From: an uncultured Acidobacteriia bacterium | Lineage (GTDB): Bacteria; Acidobacteriota; Terriglobia; Bryobacterales; Bryobacteraceae | Direction of reading: 5' to 3' | Assembly: GCA_903875575.1 (NCBI GenBank) | Contig: CAIQWJ010000074.1 | Span: 62,001-126,000 of the forward strand | Length of the DNA: 64,000 nt | In this document: piece by piece, positions 9,561 through 18,120 of the stretch | Numbering within the stretch: the stretch's first letter is position 1 | Layout of the letters: the number at the start of each line of letters is the position of its first letter | Translations under genes and position numbers: made by a program | Notes under the pieces: generated by a model | What the model saw: the letters and a program-made list of their open reading frames with translations, nothing else | Told to the model about the DNA's origin: nothing | Databases searched by the model: none

Positions 9561-10562
9561 ATGCTCAACGTAGCCGTCATCGGTCTTGGTTTCATGGGTG
9601 CCACCCACCTGAAAGCGTGGGCGGCAGTCCCTGACGCGCGCCTCGCCGCAGTCGTGGATGCCGACCCTATCCGCCTCACCGGTGACCTCTCCTCCGCCGT
9701 CGGCAACCTCGCCACTACCGAAACCCATTACGATTTTTCCGGTCTCCGCGCCTACACCACTCTCGAACAGGCTCTGGCCGATCCCGCAATCGACGCCGTA
9801 GATATCTGCCTCCCCACAGACCGCCACGCCGCTGCCGCTACCGCCGCCCTGCGCGCCGGCAAACATGTCCTTTGCGAAAAACCCCTGGCGCTCGATTCCG
9901 ACACTGCGGAAGAACTCTGCCTCGAAGCCGAACGCTGCGGCCGGGTCCTGATGGGTGCCCATGTACTCCGCTTCTTTCCCGCCTACCAGCAACTCGCGGC
10001 GCGCCTTCGCGGCGGTGAGCAGGTCAGATCAGCCCTTTTCCGCCGCCGTTGCGCCGCGCCCACCTGGGGAGCCTGGCTTTCCGACCCCGCCCGTAGCGGC
10101 GGAGCCATCATGGACCTCCTCATTCACGATATCGATTTCTGCGTTTCTCTCTGGGGCGTGCCGGAGTCCGTTCACGCTCGCGGCGATCGCGATCCCCAAC
10201 ACAATGTCGACGTTATCCATGCCGAACTGCGTTATCCCGGCAGGGGACCCGTGCTGATTACCGGCGGCTGGCACCACCCGCCGTACCCCTTTTCCATGGA
10301 GTTTACGGTTGTCACCAACTCCGGCACGCTCGATTGGTCCAGCCCGATGACAGACCTGCGCGAATATTCCGAAGGTGAACTGCATTCCATCCCGCTGGGG
10401 GACGCCGATGCGTTTGCCGCCGAACTGACTTATTTCAGTGACTGCGCCACCCGAAACGTCCATCCCGATGCCTGCCCGCCGTCGCAATCGGCCATGGCCA
10501 TCGCCGTGGCCGAAAATATTGTGAAATCCCGCAACAGCAATGGAGCTAAAGTCTTGTGCTGA
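9561..10562 (+). CDS. Gfo/Idh/MocA-family NAD(P)-dependent oxidoreductase
   Basis: The N-terminus is a Rossmann fold (VAVIGLGFMGATHLKAW) and the family motif HVLCEKPLAL, with the catalytic Lys of the EKP triplet, is present. A Gfo/Idh C-terminal alpha/beta domain follows. Family members oxidise sugars, inositols or related polyols with NAD(P). The stop codon overlaps the start of the next gene in the string GTGCTGA, so the two are translationally coupled and likely act on the same sugar. Confidence 0.9.
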   Translation: MLNVAVIGLGFMGATHLKAWAAVPDARLAAVVDADPIRLTGDLSSAVGNLATTETHYDFSGLRAYTTLEQALADPAIDAVDICLPTDRHAAAATAALRAGKHVLCEKPLALDSDTAEELCLEAERCGRVLMGAHVLRFFPAYQQLAARLRGGEQVRSALFRRRCAAPTWGAWLSDPARSGGAIMDLLIHDIDFCVSLWGVPESVHARGDRDPQHNVDVIHAELRYPGRGPVLITGGWHHPPYPFSMEFTVVTNSGTLDWSSPMTDLREYSEGELHSIPLGDADAFAAELTYFSDCATRNVHPDACPPSQSAMAIAVAENIVKSRNSNGAKVLC

Positions 10563-11407
10563 CATCTTCACCGCAACCCTTCGAATCCGCCGTCATGTTC
10601 TGGGCAGGTGGCGACCCTTCCCTAACCATAGCCGAACTTATGCGCCTGGGCGTTCGTTCCGGGCAACTGGGCTTCCCCGGCAACCTGGACCTGTCCTGCG
10701 CTCCACAATGGCGGGACGCATTAGACGCCGTCGGTTTCCGTGTTTTCACGGTCTTCGCGGCCTATGACGGGGAAAGTTATGCCGATATCCCTACCGTCCA
10801 GCGAACCGTCGGCTTTGTGCCCCCGGTGACACGCGGGGAACGCGAACGCCGGACCTGCGAAGTCAGCGACTTTGCGGCGGTTTTAGGTGTCCCAGGCATC
10901 GCGACGCATATCGGGTTTGTGCCCGAATCTCAGGATGATCCGGACTACCTGCCCGTCCGGGACATGGTCCGCCGGGTTTGCGACCATGCCGCGCGCCACA
11001 ACCAGACCTTTGCCCTCGAAACCGGTCAGGAACCGGCCAACGTCCTGCTCCATTTCCTGCAAGACGTGGACCGGCCCAATCTCGGGATCAACTTCGACCC
11101 CGCCAATATGATTCTCTACGGAACGGGCGACCCCATCGAAGCGCTCGGCATCCTGGGCCCCCGGGTCCTCACCGTCCACTGCAAAGATGGCAACTGGCCT
11201 GATCCGGCCCAACCCGGCTCGCTCGGCAAGGAGCAACCCCTCGGTTCCGGTGACGTGGGAATCCCGCGCTTCCTGGCCAAACTGAGGGAAATCGGCTACC
11301 AGGGACCGCTCTCCATTGAACGGGAAGCCAGCGATCCCATACGCAGAGTGAAGGATATTGAGGGTGCCCTGGCGCTTTTGGCCAGCCTGTCGCCAAATCC
11401 GGCCTGA
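10556..11407 (+). CDS. Sugar phosphate isomerase/epimerase-like TIM-barrel protein (AP endonuclease 2 fold)
   Basis: A GTG start overlaps the end of the upstream oxidoreductase gene. The 283-residue protein has the xylose-isomerase-like pattern: RSGQLGFPGNLDLS, FALETGQEPANVLLHFL with the metal-binding Glu, GINFDPANM, VHCKDGNW with His and Asp ligands, and a final GPLSIERE with Glu. These residues typically coordinate a divalent metal in sugar isomerases and epimerases. Together with the Gfo/Idh/MocA enzyme it suggests a small sugar or inositol catabolic unit; the substrate is unknown. Confidence 0.85.
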   Translation: MLTSSPQPFESAVMFWAGGDPSLTIAELMRLGVRSGQLGFPGNLDLSCAPQWRDALDAVGFRVFTVFAAYDGESYADIPTVQRTVGFVPPVTRGERERRTCEVSDFAAVLGVPGIATHIGFVPESQDDPDYLPVRDMVRRVCDHAARHNQTFALETGQEPANVLLHFLQDVDRPNLGINFDPANMILYGTGDPIEALGILGPRVLTVHCKDGNWPDPAQPGSLGKEQPLGSGDVGIPRFLAKLREIGYQGPLSIEREASDPIRRVKDIEGALALLASLSPNPA

Positions 11408-11578
11408 GAACCCGTAATGGACCGCTCAACATATGCCGATCTACTCTTGAACAGGTGGCAACCCGCGTGGGGAAGGTGCCATTAGTACTGAGTAGTGATG
11501 CACTTCGCGCGTCACCGTCACACAGTGGTGTCCGCTGGACTCTGATTTGTAGGACAATGAGAAAGTAAGACTTTGAAT

Positions 11579-14056
11579 ATGCGACATCTGATTATTGCCT
11601 TAGCCGCCATTACGCTCGTTTCCTGCAGCGGGGATCCGGCCTATCAAAAGCAGAAGTATCTGGACAGTGGCAAGAAGTACCTTGAGCAGAAGCGCTACAA
11701 GGAAGCCTCGATCATGTTCCGCAAGGCGATCGAGAAAGACCGAAAATTCGGTATGGCTTACTATGAGCTTGCGCTTGTGAACATCGAGCTGCAACTCGTG
11801 CAGGATGCCTACCAGAATCTGCGGCGCGCCGATGAACTTCTGAATCCGAAGCTGGTGGCCATGGACGCCATGCTTGCGGACGCCAAAAAGAAAGCGAATG
11901 ACCCGGAGACGTTCGAGCCGACTTTACAGGACTACATTCGCATGGCGAAGGATGCCAAAGCCAAAGATAACGGCCCGGAGGCGGACGACGCCAGGCTGAA
12001 ACTCTGCGAGATCCTGCTGCTCGCCGCCCAGAGTAACACCGGCGGCGACAATTCGGCGCTGACGAAGGAAGTGCGCCAAAAAGTGGGCGAACTCCTCGCC
12101 TCCAATCCAAATAATTGGCAGGGTCACAAGCTCAGCGGCGATTTGGCGCTGATCGATGTGGTTGCCAAATTCCGCGCCGGCGATACCGCCACGGCCAAGC
12201 GGGAAGTTGGGGAGGCTGTTCAGGAATACCGCACGGCGCTGACCGGCAAGCCGGGCGACTACACGGTATCCCTGGCTCTTGCCCGGACGCTGGTGCTGGA
12301 TGGCGAAGCAGCCGAGGCAGAGACGTTGTTTAAGGCCCTGATTGCAAAGGATAAGTCCAACGAGAACGGTTATCTCGAACTCTACACGCTGTACGTCGGC
12401 CAGAAAAAACTCCCGGAAGCCGAAGGCATCCTGAAATCCGCAATCGCCGCCGTCCCCAAGGACGCGAACCTTCGCCTGAGACTCGCGCAGTTTTATTTCG
12501 GCACGAAGCGAAACGACGAACTCGTCGCCCTGCTCAACGACATGAAGAAGGATCTGAAGATGTTCCCGCAAGCCTATATTCAGGCGGGCGACTTCTTTCT
12601 GCGCGTGAACCAGCCCGATAGCGCCATCAAAGAGTACGAGGCAGGCATCAAGAACGATTCCGACAACAAGAACAACTACCTGAAGAAGGAGATTGAGGTC
12701 TATATTCGCCAGAACAATATGGTGATGGCGCAGTCGAAGAACGACCAGATCCTCCACAACGACCCCAAAGATCCCGAAGCGAAAGGTCTCAAGGCCACTT
12801 TCATGCTCGATCACGGCCAGATTGCCGAAGCCATGGGCGATTTGCAGACCGTCGTCACCGCCCGCCCCAATAACTGGGTCGCGCGCTTCAATCTGGGCCG
12901 TGCCTACTTCGCTCAGGGCAAGTTCGAGCAGGCTCGCCAGGAGTTCGACAAGTGTATCGACCTCAACGCGGGCTATCTGCCGGCTCGCTATGCTCAGACA
13001 CAGGTCGCCATTATCAGAGGCGACTTTGACGCGGCATCGCACGATGCGGACGAAATCCTGAAACTTCAGCCCAACAACGTGCAGGGCAGGGTCATGAAGG
13101 CCGCCGCGCTCCAGCGGCTTAACAAGTACGATGAAGCCCGCAAGCTGCTGAATGAAGTACTCGAAAAGAACCCGAATCAGGAGGAAACGCTCCTCGAACT
13201 CGGCGTGCTGGATCTGAATCAGAAAAGGACCAAAGACGCGCTCGACCACTTCAGCCGCGCTTACAAAGCCCAGCCGCAGAATATTCGCGGGCTGTTGGGC
13301 CAATCGAAAGCCCTCCTGATGGATGGCCAGATCGATAAGAGCGTGGCCGTGATCAAGGATGCGTCGCAGGCGGGGCCACCGTCGCTGGAAATGCAGCGGG
13401 AGCTGGGTAATTCGCAAATGGCCGCCCGGCAGTTCGACGCGGCCATTGCCACCTATCAGGCATTGATCGGTAACTCCGGCGTCGACATGAAAAACAAAGG
13501 CGATCTTTGGAGCCGTATCGGCGAGGCCTATCGCTACAAAGGCGACTATCCGAAGAGCATTGAGTTCATGGAACTCGCGGCCAAGGCGCTTCCGGATAAT
13601 GCTGCCATCGCCACCAATCTGGCCCTGTTGTATGAAGCGGGCAAAGACCTTGCCCGCGCTCGTACAAATTACGAACGGGCGCTGAAGATCGACGCCAAGA
13701 ATCCGCTGGCGCTCAATAATCTGGCCTATCTCATCACTGAAACCAACGGCGATCTGACAACCGCCATGAGCTACGCGACACAGGCAAAACAGCAACTGCC
13801 AAACTTCCTGGAAGTCAGCGATACCATCGGCTGGATTTATCTGAAGAAGAACAATCCGGACGGCGCAGTGGAGGAATTCAAGCGGCTCGTCGCTCAGGCT
13901 CCCGCCAACGCTATCTATCACTACCACTACGCGATGGCACTACAGCAGAAGGGCGATGTCACCGGTGCCAAAGCCGAGTGTGAAGTGGCTCTGCTGAACC
14001 GGCCCCAGAAGGACCTTGCGGACGAGATCCACGCACTCCAGAGCCGCCTCAAGTAA
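11579..14056 (+). CDS. Large TPR-repeat lipoprotein
   Basis: The ATG at 11579 was preferred over the TTG two codons earlier. A short signal sequence ends in a lipobox (LVSC, Cys near residue 17), so the protein should be lipid-anchored. From about residue 30 to the end it is a long run of TPR-like helix pairs (YLEQKRYKEASIMFRKAIEK, ARFNLGRAYFAQGKFEQA, LALLYEAGKDLARARTNYE). At roughly 825 residues it resembles PrsT-like TPR proteins associated with export or exopolysaccharide systems, but no such genes are adjacent. It ends at a strong terminator. Confidence 0.85.
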   Translation: MRHLIIALAAITLVSCSGDPAYQKQKYLDSGKKYLEQKRYKEASIMFRKAIEKDRKFGMAYYELALVNIELQLVQDAYQNLRRADELLNPKLVAMDAMLADAKKKANDPETFEPTLQDYIRMAKDAKAKDNGPEADDARLKLCEILLLAAQSNTGGDNSALTKEVRQKVGELLASNPNNWQGHKLSGDLALIDVVAKFRAGDTATAKREVGEAVQEYRTALTGKPGDYTVSLALARTLVLDGEAAEAETLFKALIAKDKSNENGYLELYTLYVGQKKLPEAEGILKSAIAAVPKDANLRLRLAQFYFGTKRNDELVALLNDMKKDLKMFPQAYIQAGDFFLRVNQPDSAIKEYEAGIKNDSDNKNNYLKKEIEVYIRQNNMVMAQSKNDQILHNDPKDPEAKGLKATFMLDHGQIAEAMGDLQTVVTARPNNWVARFNLGRAYFAQGKFEQARQEFDKCIDLNAGYLPARYAQTQVAIIRGDFDAASHDADEILKLQPNNVQGRVMKAAALQRLNKYDEARKLLNEVLEKNPNQEETLLELGVLDLNQKRTKDALDHFSRAYKAQPQNIRGLLGQSKALLMDGQIDKSVAVIKDASQAGPPSLEMQRELGNSQMAARQFDAAIATYQALIGNSGVDMKNKGDLWSRIGEAYRYKGDYPKSIEFMELAAKALPDNAAIATNLALLYEAGKDLARARTNYERALKIDAKNPLALNNLAYLITETNGDLTTAMSYATQAKQQLPNFLEVSDTIGWIYLKKNNPDGAVEEFKRLVAQAPANAIYHYHYAMALQQKGDVTGAKAECEVALLNRPQKDLADEIHALQSRLK

Positions 14057-14075
14057 CTTCGGTGGTCAAAGCTGA

Positions 14076-14113
14076 AAAAGGGCCTGTCGCGGATATCCGC
14101 CACAGGCCCTTTT
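14076..14113. terminator. Bidirectional rho-independent terminator between convergent genes
   Basis: A 12-base inverted repeat (AAAAGGGCCTGT / ACAGGCCCTTTT) encloses a further palindromic GCGGATATCCGC loop. The runs of A on one side and T on the other let it work on both strands. It lies between the ends of the TPR lipoprotein gene and the sigma-factor gene. Confidence 0.85.
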
Positions 14114-14132
14114 CGTTTCCTGCTGTAGCTTT

Positions 14133-14804
14133 CTAGGCCGCCAGTTTGTACCGTCGCAGAACGTGGGCCAGCATCCCGCGCCCGCGGTTCAGCCTGGACT
14201 TCACGGTACCGATCGGAATACCCAGCCTGCCCGCGATCTCGCAATAGCGGAGTTCGTGCAGGTCGTAAAGAGTAATGATCTCCTGCAGATCAGGCGCAAG
14301 TTTCGACAAGGCTGCCTGCATGATCGCGTTCGCCTCGCGTCGGGCAAACACCTCATCGGGACATCGCCCGTGGTGTGGGAGATTCTCGATCCAGCGTTCG
14401 TGCCCGTCTATTGAGATCGTCTGGCGCGCTCTCCGGGTCCTCCGGTAATTATCCAGCAGAAGATTCCTCGTCACCAGAGTGAGCCACGCGACAAAGGATA
14501 GTTCGTCCACCCGAAAACTCTCCAGCGTTCGAAACACGCGCAGAAAAACCTCCTGCGTCATGTCCCTCGCGTCGCACTCCCGTCCAATGAAGCGATGACA
14601 CATCCCATAAACCCGGCGCGTATGGCACTGGACCAGCTCTTCCCATGCGGCGGCATCGCCATTTTGACATCTCCTGACGAATCTGTTTTCCTGCTCACGA
14701 AGCTCAGCGGGGGAATTAGCGCGCGCAGTTACCCCGGCCTGACCTCCGTGCAGCGGATGAATGGGACGCGGCCCGCGAAGTCGACGAGCAGTATTCAATG
14801 GCAT
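14133..14804 (-). CDS. ECF-type sigma-70 family RNA polymerase sigma factor
   Basis: Region 2 is clear (DARDMTQEVFLRVFRTLESF, then FVAWLTLVTRNLLLDNYRR), as is region 4 with its helix-turn-helix (LHELRYCEIAGRLGIPIGTVKSRLNRGRGML). There is no region 3, which fits the extracytoplasmic-function class. The N-terminal 30 residues are basic and may be overpredicted; the Met at 14804 is the only good start nearby. No anti-sigma gene is adjacent, so its trigger is unknown. It converges on the TPR gene. Confidence 0.92.
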   Translation of the reverse strand: MPLNTARRLRGPRPIHPLHGGQAGVTARANSPAELREQENRFVRRCQNGDAAAWEELVQCHTRRVYGMCHRFIGRECDARDMTQEVFLRVFRTLESFRVDELSFVAWLTLVTRNLLLDNYRRTRRARQTISIDGHERWIENLPHHGRCPDEVFARREANAIMQAALSKLAPDLQEIITLYDLHELRYCEIAGRLGIPIGTVKSRLNRGRGMLAHVLRRYKLAA

Positions 14805-14903
14805 GATCTATTCTGAGTAAACGACATTTCCAGGACCGGCCACTCTTAAGTTTTGTAAAGTAGCTGGTTTGCCACCTGCATTATGAGCTACAACTAACTT
14901 GGG

Positions 14904-15617
14904 ATGAATACAGCAACATCGGTACTTCTGGCGGATGACGACACCGAGCTGTGCGCTCTCATGGCCGACTTTTTCATGCCCCATGGTTTTCGCATGAAAG
15001 CGGTCCATAATGGTCGCACCGCCGTCAGTAACGCACTGGAAGGCAAATTTGACCTGGTGATTCTGGACGTCATGATGCCGGAACTCGATGGCTTCCAGGT
15101 GCTGCAACAGATTCGACGGCACAGCGCGATCCCGGTGATCATGCTGACGGCGCGCACCTCCCGAAGTGACCGCATCGAAGGCCTGAATGGTGGGGCAGAC
15201 GATTATCTGCCGAAGCCGTTCGCCCCGGACGAACTGTTGGCACGAATCCGCGCGGTGCTGCGGCGCGCCGGCCCCAGGAGTCCCGCGGACGAAGCACTCG
15301 AATGTGGTGCCCTGTTACTGAAACCTGCCACCCGCGAAGTCTTCCTGCGGAATGCGCCGATAGTGCTCACGGCGATCGAATTCGATATTCTCGAATGCCT
15401 GGCCCGCTCCACCGGCAAGGTTGTCTCCCGGGACTCCCTTTCAACCGCTCTCTACCAACGCGAAGCGTCTCCCTTTGAACGATCTCTGGATGTCCACATC
15501 AGTCACCTTCGCAGAAAGCTCAATAATGACGAGGAACCGTTTATCCATACGGTGAGAGGCACTGGTTACCTGCTCGCCTCCCAGAGGCGTAACCAGTTGC
15601 CGGAGACGACCCAATGA
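14904..15617 (+). CDS. OmpR/PhoB-family response regulator
   Basis: The receiver domain has the acidic triad DDD at residues 11-13, the phosphoacceptor Asp55 (LVILDVMMPELDG) and the conserved Lys (LPKPFAPDELLARI). The C-terminal winged helix is of the OmpR type (LTAIEFDILECLARSTGKVVSR, DVHISHLRRKL, IHTVRGTGYLL). The stop codon overlaps the start of the histidine kinase gene as ATGA, so the pair is translationally coupled. Domain order and length are normal. Confidence 0.95.
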   Translation: MNTATSVLLADDDTELCALMADFFMPHGFRMKAVHNGRTAVSNALEGKFDLVILDVMMPELDGFQVLQQIRRHSAIPVIMLTARTSRSDRIEGLNGGADDYLPKPFAPDELLARIRAVLRRAGPRSPADEALECGALLLKPATREVFLRNAPIVLTAIEFDILECLARSTGKVVSRDSLSTALYQREASPFERSLDVHISHLRRKLNNDEEPFIHTVRGTGYLLASQRRNQLPETTQ

Positions 15618-16909
15618 GATCCGTCTATGCCAAAATCCTCGCGTGGTCGGTCGCCACTCTGATTATTTCGATGGGCCTGTTCTTCGTCATCAGCCGCCAG
15701 ATTGAAATGAACCTGGGTGCGGGGGACGTATTCAGGCATATTCAGGCATTGGAACTGGAGCAGACCACCCGTGCTTATGAAGCCGGCGGACAAAACAGCG
15801 CCGCCGATGTCGTCGCGCAACTGGATCGCGTCATGAAATGGCGTCACTACATTCTGGATTCGAATGCCCGCGAACTGTCCACAGGAGCCGATCTGTCTGC
15901 ATTGGTGGCGAGGCTCGAAGGGCACTGGGGCCGGCCAATCTCAAGCCCAAATGGCCTGATATTTGGAACCCGCGCACCGGATGGCCGCTATCTGCTGATC
16001 GTGGAAGCACCATTCTCTATCGAACTGTGGACCCTGCTCCCTTATTACGGCCTGATCCTCATCACCGTTGCGGCACTCTGCTGGCCCCTTGCATTTCATA
16101 TCGGCTCCCCCCTCCGTTCTCTCACCCGCATGGTCGATCGCTTCGGCCAGGGAGATCTCTCGATTCGCGCACGATCAGGGCGGCGCGATGAAATCGGAAC
16201 CCTTTCCAGATCATTCGATCGGATGGCCGACAGAATCGAAACCCTTCTGACTGCGGAGCGGCGTCTGCTTCAGGACGTTTCACACGAACTCAGGTCGCCT
16301 CTGGCGCGCCTCAGTTTTGCCACCGAACTGGTCTCCACGGAACCCGATCGCGACAAGGCCGTGATGCGTATCCGGAAAGAAGTCTCTCGTCTTTCGACCC
16401 TGGTGGACGCGCTGCTGCAGATGACACGGGCCGAAGGCGACCCCGACTCAGGACAACGCAAAGATTTCCTGCTGGATGACCTGGTAAGGGAACTGGCGGA
16501 GGATTGCACGGTGGAAACCCATGCACGCGGTTGCCAACTGGCCCTTTCCTGTGCAGGCAACATCTCCATGAGGGGCGACCGCGAATTGATTCACCGGGCC
16601 ATTGAAAATGTTCTGCGCAACGCCATCCGCTACTCGCCGAGCGGCGGGTCTGTGACTGTGCACGCACGCACGGAAGGCGACGACGCCTGGATCAAAATCG
16701 AAGATGCCGGACCAGGAGTCCCCGAAGAGGAACTCCCGCGGATCTTCGATCCTTTTGTCCGGGTGGATAATTCCAGGACCTCGGCCACCGGGGGCGTGGG
16801 CCTCGGCCTCGCCATCGCGATGCGCGCGATACGACTGCACAATGGCTCAATTGAAGCCAGGAACATTCACCCGGGCTTGTCCGTCACGATTCGCATACCC
16901 CTCGCCTGA
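15614..16909 (+). CDS. Membrane sensor histidine kinase, partner of the upstream regulator
   Basis: Residues about 7-27 form the first membrane segment and about 138-160 the second, enclosing a periplasmic sensor of about 110 residues. A HAMP domain (SPLRSLTRMVDRFGQGDLSI) follows, then the phosphoacceptor His224 in DVSHELRSPLARL, and the ATP-binding boxes N (VLRNAIRYSP), G1 (EDAGPGVPEEEL) and G2 (GGVGLGLAIA). The layout is that of CpxA/EnvZ-like kinases. The signal sensed cannot be told from sequence. Confidence 0.95.
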   Translation: MRSVYAKILAWSVATLIISMGLFFVISRQIEMNLGAGDVFRHIQALELEQTTRAYEAGGQNSAADVVAQLDRVMKWRHYILDSNARELSTGADLSALVARLEGHWGRPISSPNGLIFGTRAPDGRYLLIVEAPFSIELWTLLPYYGLILITVAALCWPLAFHIGSPLRSLTRMVDRFGQGDLSIRARSGRRDEIGTLSRSFDRMADRIETLLTAERRLLQDVSHELRSPLARLSFATELVSTEPDRDKAVMRIRKEVSRLSTLVDALLQMTRAEGDPDSGQRKDFLLDDLVRELAEDCTVETHARGCQLALSCAGNISMRGDRELIHRAIENVLRNAIRYSPSGGSVTVHARTEGDDAWIKIEDAGPGVPEEELPRIFDPFVRVDNSRTSATGGVGLGLAIAMRAIRLHNGSIEARNIHPGLSVTIRIPLA

Positions 16910-17050
16910 GTTTCCCGCCTGACGGGCTGCCGACAAACATCGGAAGACGCCCGCTCACCTGCGCGGACCGGAAAACGGCTATTGATTCGACGCTTCTCAC
17001 CGAACTGTGACTGTAAGGAGCGGCACACAGACTTACTTTTTCAGCACCTG

Positions 17051-18118
17051 CTAGAAACTTCTCGGTCGATAGCCAGGCCGCGCCCGTACTCTGTACCTCT
17101 TCGCCGCGTCCGTCACAATCTCTACGTTGATTCTCCGGTATCCTTCGTTGGGGTTTGGTGCCGGGTAGTAGGTCACGGCGTAAGAGTTACCGATATCCTC
17201 GCGGATCGCGTCGAAAGCCTCCACCTGCTTCTGCCAGGTCCTGGCCCAGTAGGCTTTTCCACCGGTGCTTCCTGTGATGCGCCTGAAGACACTGCTCGAA
17301 ATCGGATCTTTGTTCACGTCGTTCGTCGAGATGACATAGATGGGAATCCCTTCGTCCTCGGCTACGGTCCGGACATCGTCTGGTGCCACCATGCTGGCAT
17401 TGTCCGGCCCGTTCGAAAACACGATCACGACTTTACGTCCAGCCACCTTAGCCGCATCCCGCAGCGTCAGCAGTAACCCGTTGTAGAGAGCGGTGTCATC
17501 GCCGGCCACCGCCTTGTGCAGGCCGCCGATCGCGGTGTAGCGATCATTTGTCAGTTCGGCGGCGCGCGATAGATTCCGGCTAAAGGTATAAACGGCCACG
17601 GAATCCGCTTTATCCAGGCCACGCACGAAGTCGGCGATCGCGTCCTCTGCGTAAACGAAACCCTTGTACATAAAGTTGCTCGTATCGAAGAGGACAAATA
17701 CGCTGGTACCGACAAAACTCTCCGTGGGCTTATCCGCGTTGACGGATGCGACGGCTGCGGCAGCCTGCGGAGAAAGTGGTTTCAGAATACCGCCATCGCC
17801 CACTTCCATGGCTGGCCGGTCGCCCTCAGCAAATGTCGAGAGCTTCTGCGCAATTCCATCTTCGGTGATCTTAAAATCCGACGGCTTCAGTCCGTTGACA
17901 TACTTTCCCTTGCTGTCGGTTACCGTGAACGTCAGCACCACCAGATCCACGTTGGCCTTGAATTTGGCCACGGACGATTCCTGCGCCAGCAGCCAGGAAC
18001 CGGACGTGAATGTGGCCAGCGCCACGCCCCCCGCAACGGTGGTCGCAACCGCCAGGCGCGAAAGCCGACGCCGCGCCCTCTCATTCACTCTCGTGCTCAA
18101 TACGCTGTTCAGCCTCAC
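17051..18118 (-). CDS. VWFA-related exported protein (acidobacterial type)
   Basis: The GTG at 18118 was chosen as start: it lies two bases after the stop of the upstream gene and GAGGA sits about nine bases before it, inside that gene. The 355-residue product has one membrane-spanning or signal segment (VATTVAGGVALATFTSGSWLLAQ), an Ig-like strand-rich part (VVLTFTVTDSKGKYVNGL), then a von Willebrand A domain whose metal site reads DTSNF rather than the full DxSxS. It ends in an SYAVTYYP-type segment common to the VWFA-related family of acidobacteria. Confidence 0.88.
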   Translation of the reverse strand: MRLNSVLSTRVNERARRRLSRLAVATTVAGGVALATFTSGSWLLAQESSVAKFKANVDLVVLTFTVTDSKGKYVNGLKPSDFKITEDGIAQKLSTFAEGDRPAMEVGDGGILKPLSPQAAAAVASVNADKPTESFVGTSVFVLFDTSNFMYKGFVYAEDAIADFVRGLDKADSVAVYTFSRNLSRAAELTNDRYTAIGGLHKAVAGDDTALYNGLLLTLRDAAKVAGRKVVIVFSNGPDNASMVAPDDVRTVAEDEGIPIYVISTNDVNKDPISSSVFRRITGSTGGKAYWARTWQKQVEAFDAIREDIGNSYAVTYYPAPNPNEGYRRINVEIVTDAAKRYRVRARPGYRPRSF

Positions 18119-18120
18119 GG